Source of the DNA: Mycobacterium sp. E1214
Lineage (GTDB): Bacteria > Actinomycetota > Actinomycetes > Mycobacteriales > Mycobacteriaceae
Assembly: GCF_001666755.1 (NCBI RefSeq)
Contig: NZ_LZJC01000021.1
Span: 1 to 64,000 of the forward strand
Length of the DNA stretch: 64,000 nt
Reading direction: 5' to 3'
A program made the position numbers and the translations under genes. A model generated the notes under the pieces. That model was not told where the DNA came from, made no database searches, and saw only the letters and a program-made list of their open reading frames with translations. Positions 49,744 to 60,621 of this stretch are shown piece by piece; position 1 is the first letter of the stretch; the number at the start of each line of letters is the position of its first letter.

Positions 49744-49749
49744 CGCGCG

Positions 49750-50547
49750 GTGCGCGAATCGGCGAGCCCCGGTGGTGGCGGCGACCGGCGTGTTCTGCGC
49801 CGTCGCGAGGCCTTGCGCTTCGCGGCGGCACCGCTGCTGCTGAGCCTGGGCGCGGGCGCCGGCAGTGCGCGGGCCCACGCCGCCAGTGTGCAGCTCATCG
49901 ACTTTGCCGAGCGCAGAATCCCACCGAGCGAGATCGTGGCTGCCGGTTATGCCGGCGTCGTGAACTACGTGTCGCAGTCGCGGCCGGGTGCCAACTTCGA
50001 GGCGAAGCCGCTCACCCGGGACTACGCCGACGCGCTGCGGGCGGCGGGGCTGCACATCGTGAGCAACTTTCAGTACGGCAAACCGGGTTGGCCCGACCCC
50101 TCGGACTTCACCCGCGGCTTCGACGGGGGCGTCGCGGACGCGCGCACCGCCATGCAGCTGCACGCCGCGGCGGGCGGCCCCGACTCGGCGCCGATTTTTT
50201 TCAGCGTCGACGACGACATCAACGCCGACACCTGGAATGGCGTTGCCGTGCAATGGTTTCGGGGCCTCAATTCGGCCCTGGGCGTGGAGCGCACCGGCAT
50301 CTACGGGCACGCCCAGGCCTGCGGCTGGGCGATCAGGGACGGCGTGATCGGACACTCCAGCAGCGCCGGGCACCGGTGGGCGTGGCAGACGAGGTCGTGG
50401 TCGCACGGGGAGCGCGAGGCCGCCGCGGTGCTTTATCAGACGGTCGTCAACAGTCCGGGCAACCCCGGCCCGCTGCTCGGGGGCATCAACGTCGACGTCG
50501 ACGACGTCCTGGCCGCCGACTACGGGCAGTGGGACCTCAACCGGTAA
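49750..50547 (+). CDS. DUF1906 (glycoside hydrolase-like) Tat-exported protein
   Basis: 265 aa from GTG 49750. The N-terminus has a twin-arginine pattern (VLRRREALRFAAAPLLLSLGAGAG). The mature domain is the TIM-barrel DUF1906 family of M. tuberculosis Rv2525c: VQLIDFAERRIPPSEIVAAGYAGVVNYVS, GLHIVSNFQYGKPGWPD, PIFFSVDDDIN (acidic active-site-like strand), GVERTGIYGHAQACGWAIRDG and HRWAWQTRSWSHGER. Rv2525c is cell-wall associated and influences drug resistance (recalled). Substrate unproven. It is convergent with katG across a 15-bp hairpin. Confidence 0.87.
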   Translation: MRESASPGGGGDRRVLRRREALRFAAAPLLLSLGAGAGSARAHAASVQLIDFAERRIPPSEIVAAGYAGVVNYVSQSRPGANFEAKPLTRDYADALRAAGLHIVSNFQYGKPGWPDPSDFTRGFDGGVADARTAMQLHAAAGGPDSAPIFFSVDDDINADTWNGVAVQWFRGLNSALGVERTGIYGHAQACGWAIRDGVIGHSSSAGHRWAWQTRSWSHGEREAAAVLYQTVVNSPGNPGPLLGGINVDVDDVLAADYGQWDLNR

Positions 50548-50566
50548 TTCCGCTGTGCACGACGAA

Positions 50567-50601
50567 ACGGCACCCCGCGAGCCGCGCTCGCGGGGTGCCG
50601 T
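50567..50601. terminator. 15-bp perfect bidirectional terminator
   Basis: ACGGCACCCCGCGAG (50567-50581) pairs with CTCGCGGGGTGCCGT (50587-50601) around a 5-nt loop, between the convergent DUF1906 and katG genes. Confidence 0.85.
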
Positions 50602-50619
50602 CCCAGGTGCGGCCGTGCC

Positions 50620-53333
<2,714 letters not shown>

Positions 53334-53340
53334 CGCACCA

Positions 53341-53369
53341 ATATGGCGCACTTATTTGGAACGAGTCAA
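53341..53369 (-). promoter_or_regulatory. furA promoter and probable FurA operator
   Basis: On the minus strand -35 TTGACT (53369-53364), 17-bp spacer and -10 CCATAT (53346-53341), with an AT-rich spacer (CCAAATAAG). Known mycobacterial furA promoters are autoregulated at such AT-rich sites. Confidence 0.65.
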
Positions 53370-53416
53370 GACTTTGTTGTGAACCAGAACACAATTGTCG
53401 CCGACGAACTCACGCG

Positions 53417-54703
53417 TCACTCGGACGGTTTGAGGGCGCTGCCGTGCCGCCACTGGTCCCAGGTCAGGGTCCAGTCGCCGTTCTGCGCCAGCGTGAGCGG
53501 CGGCCCCCCGCTGTTGCGCACCTCGACGACGTCGCCGGGCACCGAGAAGTCGTAGAACCACTTGGCGTTGTCGGCGTTGAGGTTCAGGCAGCCGTGCGAG
53601 GTGTCGCGGCTGCCCTGCGCCCACACCGTCGCGTCCAGCTCGTGCAGATAGATGCCGTCGGTGCTGATCTTGGTGGCCCAGTTGATGGTTTCGCGGTAGC
53701 CCAGGCGCGAGTTCTTGGGCAACCCGAACGTCGAGGAGTCCATGATCACCGGGTTGCCCTTGTCGAGCACGGTGTAGATGCCCGACGGCGTCCACAGCGA
53801 GATGCTTCTGCCGCCGACGTTCTCGGTGCCGCCCATGCCCATGGACGTCGGCATGGTGCGCTGCAGCGCGCCGTTGCTGAAGACGCTCACCTGGTGGGTG
53901 GCGTCGTCGGCGATCGACACGTGCGCGTCGCCGATGCGGAACGACACCCGGGTGTCGTCTTGGCCGAACAGGCCGTCGCCCAGCGCGATCCCGTAGATCT
54001 TGGCCTCGGCGGTGACGGTGGTGCCCGGGGCGTAGTAGTGCTCGGGCCGCCAGTGCGCGTTCTGGTCGTCGACCCAGTACCAGGAGCCGTCGACCTTCGG
54101 GTTGGTGCTGACCGCCAGCTGACGCTCGGCGGCGGCCCGGTCGGCGATCCGCTCGTCGAAGTGCGCCACGAGCACCGTCCCCACACCGTAGGTGCCGCCG
54201 TCGCGCAGCGCGGTCTGCGCCGTGGTGGTGAAGGACACCTTGGTCTGGTTCGACGGGCGCAGCGTCGAGAACGTCGAAACCTGGTTGGAAACAACGCCGT
54301 TGGGCCCGCGGCTGCCGATCGTCAGGGTGTAGGTGCGCCCGTAGCCCAGTGGGACGGTGGGCTTCCACACGGTGTTGTCCGGGGTCATCACCCCCTGGAC
54401 CGATGTGCCACCCTCGTTGACCATGCGGACCTCGGTCAGCGTGCCGCTCTTGGCCTGCACCGTGACCGGGGCGACCGGGTCGACGTTCTGGGCGCCCCCG
54501 GCCGGTGTCACCGAAACCTCGGCGGGCCCAGTGGTTTTCGATGCGTCGTGGGGCAAGCACGGGCCGCCCGAGCACCCGGGGGAGACCGCCAGTTCCACGG
54601 CCGCCGCCACCGCGACCACCACCAACACCGCCAGCAGCAACCAGCGCGACCGGTCGATACGCCGGATCCGGTCGACGAACCGCTCACGGGTCTCAGGCAT
54701 CAT
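53417..54703 (-). CDS. L,D-transpeptidase (YkuD domain)
   Basis: 428 aa. One N-terminal TM helix (RWLLLAVLVVVAVAAAVELAV), then two Ig-like domains (SVTPAGGAQNVDPVAPVTV; RVSFRIGDAHVSI) and the C-terminal YkuD catalytic domain. The active-site motif is HELDATVWAQGSRDTSHGCLNLNADNAKWFY, with the SHGC nucleophile Cys. It makes 3-3 cross-links in peptidoglycan, the major type in mycobacteria, and is carbapenem-sensitive as a class. ATG 54703 or 54700 with AAGGA upstream. Assignment to a specific Ldt class would need alignment. Confidence 0.92.
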   Translation of the reverse strand: MMPETRERFVDRIRRIDRSRWLLLAVLVVVAVAAAVELAVSPGCSGGPCLPHDASKTTGPAEVSVTPAGGAQNVDPVAPVTVQAKSGTLTEVRMVNEGGTSVQGVMTPDNTVWKPTVPLGYGRTYTLTIGSRGPNGVVSNQVSTFSTLRPSNQTKVSFTTTAQTALRDGGTYGVGTVLVAHFDERIADRAAAERQLAVSTNPKVDGSWYWVDDQNAHWRPEHYYAPGTTVTAEAKIYGIALGDGLFGQDDTRVSFRIGDAHVSIADDATHQVSVFSNGALQRTMPTSMGMGGTENVGGRSISLWTPSGIYTVLDKGNPVIMDSSTFGLPKNSRLGYRETINWATKISTDGIYLHELDATVWAQGSRDTSHGCLNLNADNAKWFYDFSVPGDVVEVRNSGGPPLTLAQNGDWTLTWDQWRHGSALKPSE

Positions 54704-54855
54704 GAAACTTGCGAATCCTTGCGTCGATGTTGGGTTGCCGGCTCGAACATTGCGGCCCAGCGGCGATGATGGTGTTAGGGGCATAGCCCGCGACGTGCAG
54801 CGGCAAACCTGCCACGTGCCGCGTCACAGGCCAACCGCGGGTGGATCATGGCGTG

Positions 54856-55707
54856 ATGGCCGAAGACACAGCCGACGCCAAGCCCGACGCCGAACTCGAG
54901 GCTGCGCTCGACGACTTGTATCGTGCGCCGCCAACCGAATTCACCGCCCACCGCACCCGGTTGGCCGCCGCGGCCAAGAAGCGCGGCGACGCCGCGGCGG
55001 CCAAACGACTCGGCGCGGCGCACAAGCCGACGACGGCGGCGTGGATCGTCAACCGGCTCGCGCTGACCCGCTCGGACACCGCCGGGCGGCTGGCCGAGCT
55101 CGGGGACAGGCTGCGCGACGCGCACGCCGCCATGGACGGCGCGAGCATCCGGGAGTTGTCGGCGCAGCAACACCGCCTGATCGGTGAGCTCGCCCGCGAC
55201 GCCCTGCGGGCCGCCGGCGTCGACCGGCCGTCGTCGAGCGTGCGCGACGACGTGACCAGCACGCTGCAGGCCGCGGTCGCCGATCCCGACGTCCGGGGGC
55301 GCCTTGGCCGGTTGGAGCGGCCGGAGCAATGGTCGGGGTTCGGCGGCCCGGCCGCGGCCGACCGGGCGGGCCGCGCACCCCGCCGCACGCCCAGGGCCCC
55401 CGCCCGGTCCGGTACCGCCGCGGCTGCCTCCGCGGCGCGCGACCGGGACCGCGCGCGACGGCGCGACGAGTTGAATGCCGCCGTCGCCACCGCCCAGCGA
55501 CATCAGGAAGCGGCCGACGACGCGCTGGCCCGCGCCGAGGCTGCGCGGGCCGCGGCCCGGCGCAGCCACGAGGAGGCGCGCCGGGCGCTGGGGGCTGCCG
55601 AGCGCGCGCTCGGCCGCGCCGAGGACGAGCACGCCGAAGCCGAGCGGGCCAGCCGCGCGGCCGCGCAATCGCTGCGCGAGGCGCAGGCGAACCTGCGGCG
55701 GGCCTGA
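54856..55707 (+). CDS. conserved Ala/Arg-rich coiled-coil protein
   Basis: 283 aa, no signal or TM helix. The N-terminal globular part (AALDDLYRAPPTEFTAHRTRLAAAAKKRGDAAAAKRLGAAHKPTTAAWIVNRLAL) is followed by a helical segment and a Pro/Ala/Arg linker. A long C-terminal coiled coil from about residue 195 (RDELNAAVATAQRHQEAADDALARAEAARAAARRSHEEARRAL) resembles mycobacterial conserved hypotheticals of this layout. The very regular heptads suggest oligomerisation. Function unknown. ATG 54856 (MAEDTADAK) is preferred over GTG 54841. Confidence 0.7.
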   Translation: MAEDTADAKPDAELEAALDDLYRAPPTEFTAHRTRLAAAAKKRGDAAAAKRLGAAHKPTTAAWIVNRLALTRSDTAGRLAELGDRLRDAHAAMDGASIRELSAQQHRLIGELARDALRAAGVDRPSSSVRDDVTSTLQAAVADPDVRGRLGRLERPEQWSGFGGPAAADRAGRAPRRTPRAPARSGTAAAASAARDRDRARRRDELNAAVATAQRHQEAADDALARAEAARAAARRSHEEARRALGAAERALGRAEDEHAEAERASRAAAQSLREAQANLRRA

Positions 55708-55764
55708 GTCACACCGACCGGCGCCGGGCGTTTCCGGGCGATCGGTCCGGGTATCAGCACAGCC

Positions 55765-57279
55765 GTGACCTCTTTATGGATGGCCGATCGAACCGAACGC
55801 CCGTGGGACGCGACGCAGCTTGACGGCGGCTCCCGCTCCGCCGATGTCATCGTCGTCGGCGCCGGGATCACCGGCCTGATGACCGCGGTTCTGCTGGCCC
55901 GCGCCGGCAAGGACGTGCTGGTGGTCGAGGCACGCACGGTCGGCGCCTGCACCACCGGCAATACCACCGCGAAGATCAGCCTGTTGCAGGGCAGCCACCT
56001 GTCCAAGATCGTGCCGCGGCACGGCCGGGACCTGGCCCGCGCCTACATCGAGGGCAACCGTGAGGGCCAGGACTGGATCCTCAACCACTGCGACACCCAT
56101 GGCATCGCGGTGCAACGCGAGGACGCCTACACCTATGCGCAGTCCGCCAAGGGCGTGCCCAGGGCGCGCGCCGAATTGCAGGCCTGCCAGGCCGTCGGGT
56201 TGCCCGCGGTTTGGGACGACGCCGCCGACGTGCCGTTCTCGTACCACGGCGGCGTGCGCCTGCCCGACCAGGCGCAGTTCGACCCCATGCCGTTCCTCGA
56301 CTCGCTGGTGAGTGAGTTGCTCGGGCGGGGCGGTCGGTTGGTGGAGCACACACGGGTCCGCCGGGTCTCCTGGCGCGGCAAGGGGGTCCGGTTGCGCGTC
56401 AACGACGCCGCGCAGCGCGACGTCGAGCTGCAGGCGGCGCAGGTCGTGCTGGCCACCGGCATTCCCATCCTGGACCGCGGCGGCTACTTCGCGCGCGTGA
56501 AGCCCAGTCGCTCGTACTGCTTCGCCTTCAAGGTCCCCGGCACCATCACCCGGCCGATGATGATCTCCACGGATTCACCGACCCGCTCGGTGCGCTACGC
56601 GCCGACCGCAGACGGCGAGCGGCTGATCGTGGGCGGCGGCGGGCACACCGTCGGCCGCAAGAAAAGCCCCACCAAAGCCCTCGAGGAACTGAAGTCGTGG
56701 GCGCGTCAGCACTACCCGGGCGCCGAGCAGACGCACTTCTGGTCGGCGCAGGACTACACCCCCATCGACCAACTGCCCTATGTCGGGCCGATCCTGCCGA
56801 ACAGCGAAACCATCTTTGTGGCAACGGGATTCAACAAGTGGGGCATGACGAACGGCGCGGCCGCGGCGCTGGCCCTGTCCAGCCGCATCCTGGGCGGCCG
56901 GATGGACTGGGCTCGGGCGTTCGCCAGCTGGAGCCCCCACGAGCTGTCGGGGATCACCACGGCCCTGCAGGCGAACCTCGAGGTGGGCTTCGACCTGGCG
57001 AAGGGGTGGGTCACGCCGGCGCTTCGCACGGGCCGGCGCGACCCCACCGGCGACGAGGGCGGCGTGGTGAGCGGGCCGCCGTGGCACCTGGAGGCGCGGT
57101 GCCGCGTCGACGGCACCGAGCACCGGATCTCGCCGGTGTGCCCGCACCTCGGGGGCATCGTGAACTGGAACGACGCGGACAAGGCGTGGGAATGCCCGCT
57201 GCACGGATCGCGCTTCGCGCCCGACGGCACCCTGCTGGAGGGCCCGGCGACCCGCGACCTCACGGCCTCGTCGCGCTGA
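55765..57279 (+). CDS. FAD-dependent oxidoreductase fused to a Rieske domain
   Basis: 504 aa. N-terminal DAO-type FAD domain: VIVVGAGITGLMTAVLLARAG (dinucleotide fold) and GNTTAKISLLQG, with C-terminal FATGFNKWGMTNGAAAALALSS. At residues about 440-490 a Rieske [2Fe-2S] site, CPHLGG... and CPLHGSRF (CxH and CxxH), completes it. This is the glycine-oxidase/Rieske fusion type found in many actinobacteria, thought to oxidise an amine or similar substrate with internal electron transfer. Start GTG 55765 lies 6-7 bases after TATCAG, a leaderless-like arrangement. Confidence 0.9.
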   Translation: MTSLWMADRTERPWDATQLDGGSRSADVIVVGAGITGLMTAVLLARAGKDVLVVEARTVGACTTGNTTAKISLLQGSHLSKIVPRHGRDLARAYIEGNREGQDWILNHCDTHGIAVQREDAYTYAQSAKGVPRARAELQACQAVGLPAVWDDAADVPFSYHGGVRLPDQAQFDPMPFLDSLVSELLGRGGRLVEHTRVRRVSWRGKGVRLRVNDAAQRDVELQAAQVVLATGIPILDRGGYFARVKPSRSYCFAFKVPGTITRPMMISTDSPTRSVRYAPTADGERLIVGGGGHTVGRKKSPTKALEELKSWARQHYPGAEQTHFWSAQDYTPIDQLPYVGPILPNSETIFVATGFNKWGMTNGAAAALALSSRILGGRMDWARAFASWSPHELSGITTALQANLEVGFDLAKGWVTPALRTGRRDPTGDEGGVVSGPPWHLEARCRVDGTEHRISPVCPHLGGIVNWNDADKAWECPLHGSRFAPDGTLLEGPATRDLTASSR

Positions 57280-57314
57280 ACGCTGCGGCGCGGATCGTCG
57301 CCCCGCGGGCCTGA

Positions 57315-57878
57315 TTAAACCTGACGCCACGACGGCTGGGCGGGGTCGGCGAGCCGCTGCTCGACCGGACCGACCCCGAAGACGGCGATCACCGCCGGCT
57401 CGGGCTGGTTGGCCGGCACGCCGTCGTAGTGCGGGGTGCGAGCCGCGCGCTTCACGAAGCCACCGGGGCCCACCGGGGCGGCGTCCTGCGGGGCGAAATC
57501 GTTGCCGCTGTTGACGAACCACGTCCCCGACACCACCACCTGGATCCGGTCGGTGGCGTAGGTGTGCGGCGCGCTGAACCAGCCCGGGTTCCACCTCATC
57601 ATCACCAGGTAGGGGCCCGGCCGGTCGAAATCGCCGTACAGCTTTGCCATTTCGCCGCTGTGCGGCGGCAGGTTGCCCCAGGGCTGGAAACTGATCTGGT
57701 CGAACGGCTCGACGAACGTCTGGGCCGGGTCGGGGCCGGCCTGCGGGGGTGGCGTGAGTCCGATGTCGCCCAGGCGGCCCGTTGACGTGACGTCGGCCCT
57801 GTCGGTGGCCGCCAGCGTCGCCAGCAGCAGCGGCGCCGCCAGCAACAACGCCCGCCGGTTGGAGTCCGTCTCAGCCAT
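57315..57878 (-). CDS. secreted cupin-domain protein
   Basis: 187 aa. MAETDSNRRALLLAAPLLLATLAAT is a signal peptide or TM helix. The cupin motifs follow: PGPYLVMMRWNPGWFSAPHTYATDRIQVVVSGTWFVNSG (first motif with His) and GPGGFVKRAARTPHYDGVPANQPEPAVIAVFGVGP (second motif). This is like the 'cupin with signal peptide' enzymes of unknown function in mycobacteria. It lies between the convergent Rieske fusion and the same-strand methyltransferase (40 bp gap). Metal and substrate are not predictable. Confidence 0.78.
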   Translation of the reverse strand: MAETDSNRRALLLAAPLLLATLAATDRADVTSTGRLGDIGLTPPPQAGPDPAQTFVEPFDQISFQPWGNLPPHSGEMAKLYGDFDRPGPYLVMMRWNPGWFSAPHTYATDRIQVVVSGTWFVNSGNDFAPQDAAPVGPGGFVKRAARTPHYDGVPANQPEPAVIAVFGVGPVEQRLADPAQPSWRQV

Positions 57879-57917
57879 CGCGCCTCCCGATCCCGTTGAT
57901 CCCACGATAGGCGAGAT

Positions 57918-58961
57918 TCAGCCCGACTTCCCAAACACCATCCAGCGCAACTCGATCGGCGAGTCTGCGGGTTCGACGTCGAAGACGTCCAGGCCGTTCG
58001 CCCAGCCCTCGAACCAGCCCGTCGGGGGCCAGGACTCGGCGGGAAGGTGCGCCTTCTCGTAGTCGAACGCGGAGTCGTCGGCGATCGGCTCGAGCGGCAG
58101 GCCGGCCGCCGCGGCGATCACCTCCTCGCGGGTGAAAATCATGTTGTTGCACTGCTGGCTGAACTGCAGCGTGGCCTCGTCCGGCAGATAGCCGGGGCGC
58201 GGCACGAACGTGTTGAACACCAACCGGCCGCCCGCGGTCAGGCACTGGGCGGCGAGTTCGCACATGCCGCGCAGCTCGTGGGCCGTCCGGAAGTCGGGGA
58301 CCACCTCGGAGAGCACGAGCAACTGGTACTCGTCGCGCACGCCCTCCATCGCGGTGAAGACGTCGCGTTGCACGACGGTGACGGGCAGCCCCTCCCGTTG
58401 CGCCTCGCTGCGGATCACGTCGGCGAATTTCGGGGTCATCTCGACCGCGTCCACCGGGTGGCCACGGCGGGCCAGCGCCAGGGCGTTGCGGCCGGTCCCC
58501 GCGCCGACGTCCAACACTTTGCAGGCGGCCGGCTCGGCAGCTTCCGCGGCGAGCGCCAGCACCCGCGCGTCCGGTTCGGTGCCGAACAGCGGCGGCGGCC
58601 GCACGGCCACCCACTGCTCGTAGTCGGCCTCGATGGTCCGCCAGTCCGCCTGGATGCGGAAGTTGACCCCCGTTCCGAACGGCGAGTGAAAAGCGATGAG
58701 GACGTCCGACCGGGACGACGCCCGGAAGGCCTTGGCCAGCTCGGCCCGCAGCACGGTACGCAACTGCGCCGATTGCTGCGGGGTGTACCAGACGCCGAGG
58801 CTGGCGCAGATGTTGCCGCACAGCAAGACGTATTCGTCGAGCAGAGCCGGAACCGCGGGCACCCGGATCTGGCCCTCGGCCGCCGAACGCCGATAGAGCC
58901 GCCGCACCAAGGCCTCGTGCAGCACCGAGGGGTCGGGCGGGTGGCTCGGCGGATCCTGCAC
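57918..58961 (-). CDS. class I SAM-dependent methyltransferase with N-terminal extension
   Basis: 347 aa from GTG 58961. SAM motifs: KVLDVGAGTGRNALALARRGHPVDAVEMTPKFADVIRSEA, TVVQRDVFTAMEGVRDEYQLLVLSEVVPDFRTAHELRGMCELAAQCLTAGGRLVFNTF. The first 140 residues (SVLHEALVRRLYRRSAAEGQIRVPAVPALLDEYVLLCGNI) are an uncommon TPR-like helical N-terminus seen in a cyanobacterial/actinobacterial subfamily. TAGAAG six bases before the GTG suggests leaderless transcription. Substrate unknown. Confidence 0.82.
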   Translation of the reverse strand: MQDPPSHPPDPSVLHEALVRRLYRRSAAEGQIRVPAVPALLDEYVLLCGNICASLGVWYTPQQSAQLRTVLRAELAKAFRASSRSDVLIAFHSPFGTGVNFRIQADWRTIEADYEQWVAVRPPPLFGTEPDARVLALAAEAAEPAACKVLDVGAGTGRNALALARRGHPVDAVEMTPKFADVIRSEAQREGLPVTVVQRDVFTAMEGVRDEYQLLVLSEVVPDFRTAHELRGMCELAAQCLTAGGRLVFNTFVPRPGYLPDEATLQFSQQCNNMIFTREEVIAAAAGLPLEPIADDSAFDYEKAHLPAESWPPTGWFEGWANGLDVFDVEPADSPIELRWMVFGKSG

Positions 58962-59022
58962 GAGAACCTTCTACACGACCCCGTGGCTTTCCACCACCGC
59001 TCGGGCGGCCCGGACGGCTCGA

Positions 59023-60195
59023 TCAGCCTGACTCGGCGGCGGCTTCCAGCAGGTCGGCGGCCGCGGCGAGGCTTGCGCCCGGCGGGGTCATGCGCGCGCC
59101 GACGTCCCGGGCGCGGTCGCGGTAGTGCGGCGCGAGCACCGCGCGCAAGTCCGCCACCAACGTATCCAGCGTGCTGGCCGAAAACGGCCTGCCGATGCCG
59201 ATTTCGAGCTGGTGGATCGAGTCGGCCCAGATCGGCTGGTCGAGCCACAGCCACAGGATCAGCATCGGCACCCCGGCCCGCATGGCCGCCGCGGTGGTTC
59301 CGGAACCGCCATGGTGCACCACCAGGCGGCACGCCGGGAACACCGTGGCGTGATTGACCGCGTCGACGATCTTGACGTGGGCGGGCTGCTCGGCGTCGGT
59401 GAAGTCGTTCGGGCCGCTGCAGATCAAGGCCCGCTCATCCAGCCGGGCGCAGGCCGCGCTGATCACCGCGACGGTCTCCGCGGGGGAGGTGACGGGGGTG
59501 CTGCCGAAGCCGAAGTACAGGGGCGGCGGCCCGTCGCCGATCCAGGACAGCACCTCGGCGTCGGCGGCGGTCGGCATTTCCAGGGTCAGCGAACCCACGA
59601 AGGGGCGCCGCAATCCCGACGCCGCCCACTCCGCGGCCAACTTGGGCACACAGAACTCTTCGTAGGCCTGGATCTCCAGGGCGCGGGCCCGCGCCGGTTC
59701 CGGCTCCTCGGGCAGCCCGAGGAGAATCCGTTGGGCACCGGCGGCGATGTTGGTGATGTGTGACTGCAGGCCGCCGAGTTCGAGCGCTTCGGCGGGGAAG
59801 AAATGCAGGGCGGCCAGCGGGACCTCGTAGCGTTCGGCGACGTTGGCGACGAGCCGCTGCTCGTTCATGCCGGCCACCACCAGGTCGGCGCCGTCGACGA
59901 GCGCCGTCAACGCGGTGTTCTTCTCCGACCAGACGCTGGACGCGTCTTCGGCCAGTTGCGGCAGCACGTCCATGGGATTCGGGCCGTGCTGGACGAACCG
60001 GGTGGCGAGGTCGATCCGCTCCCGGGTGTCCGGCCCGTAGGCCGCCGCGACCAGGCCCGCCGCCGCGGCGAAGTCGAGCTTGTCCGGCGGAACCGCCAAC
60101 CGCACCTCGTGGCCCCGGGACAGCAGTTCGCGCGCGACGGCGACGCACGGTTCGACGTCGCCCCGGCTGCCGTAGGCCGCCAGCACAATTTTCAT
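59023..60195 (-). CDS. GT1-family (UGT-like) glycosyltransferase
   Basis: 390 aa, MKIVLAAYGSRGDVEPCVAVARELLSRGHEVRLAVPPD, the GT1 N-terminus. The sugar-nucleotide motif is VFPACRLVVHHGGSGTTAAAMRAGVPMLILWLWLDQPIWADSIHQLEIGIG (HHGGxGT then DQ). This is the group of mycobacterial glycopeptidolipid and phenolic-glycolipid glycosyltransferases and sterol GTs. No other GPL genes (mps, gap, rmlD) are nearby, so the acceptor is unknown. ATG 60195 was chosen; the 57 upstream codons are not protein-like. Confidence 0.88.
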   Translation of the reverse strand: MKIVLAAYGSRGDVEPCVAVARELLSRGHEVRLAVPPDKLDFAAAAGLVAAAYGPDTRERIDLATRFVQHGPNPMDVLPQLAEDASSVWSEKNTALTALVDGADLVVAGMNEQRLVANVAERYEVPLAALHFFPAEALELGGLQSHITNIAAGAQRILLGLPEEPEPARARALEIQAYEEFCVPKLAAEWAASGLRRPFVGSLTLEMPTAADAEVLSWIGDGPPPLYFGFGSTPVTSPAETVAVISAACARLDERALICSGPNDFTDAEQPAHVKIVDAVNHATVFPACRLVVHHGGSGTTAAAMRAGVPMLILWLWLDQPIWADSIHQLEIGIGRPFSASTLDTLVADLRAVLAPHYRDRARDVGARMTPPGASLAAAADLLEAAAESG

Positions 60196-60621
60196 GTACG
60201 CCCCATTTCGCGGTGTCGCTCTAGATCCAAGCAGAACCGCGACGACCGCACCGTGCCGCCGCCGCGGCGGCCGCGCGACCTGGGGCTTGCCCCGGCCAAC
60301 GGTCGCGCCCGGGACGGCGCCCGAAAGCGGGCCGCTCACATCGGCCTGCCGCTGCGGGGCGCGCAACTGAACGCGCTGTAACGTACGCGTTAACCAGCCG
60401 CAACCTGGATTCGCGGTCAGCCACGCCGCGGGGCCACGCTGCAGGCCCCCGCACGACCGGCGCCGGCTGCCTGGCCTGGGCCGCAGGCCCGCTGGTCGCC
60501 GTGCCCACAGTAGTAAAGGAATGCGATTTGTTTGCTGCCCAGCTGGTTATTCCTGAACGACGGTCGGCGCAGCCGGCGTCGTGTTCGGTTACCCGGGTCT
60601 AGGCCGAGGGGAGGAGGCGAC
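60196..60621. other. 426-bp intergenic region before the PPE gene
   Basis: No gene is seen. TAACG-TACG-CGTTA (60379-60392) is a 14-bp inverted repeat midway, and GAGGGGAGGAGG just before 60622 is the PPE Shine-Dalgarno. Confidence 0.5.
60379..60392. promoter_or_regulatory. inverted repeat TAACG-TACG-CGTTA
   Basis: Five-base perfect arms in the gap between the GT1 and PPE genes; TetR-like in size. Confidence 0.3.

Larger units (their letters stand above)
49428..49749. other. intergenic region with divergent promoters
   Basis: 322 bp between the GT4 operon and the DUF1906 gene. It contains the palindrome at 49514-49529, the -10 at 49530-49535 and a leaderless -10 at 49738-49743. No gene is seen. 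Confidence 0.55.

Noticed and set aside
59023-60195. glycopeptidolipid cluster
   Set aside because: The GT1 enzyme alone is not enough; no mps NRPS, gap, rtfA-partner or rml genes surround it.
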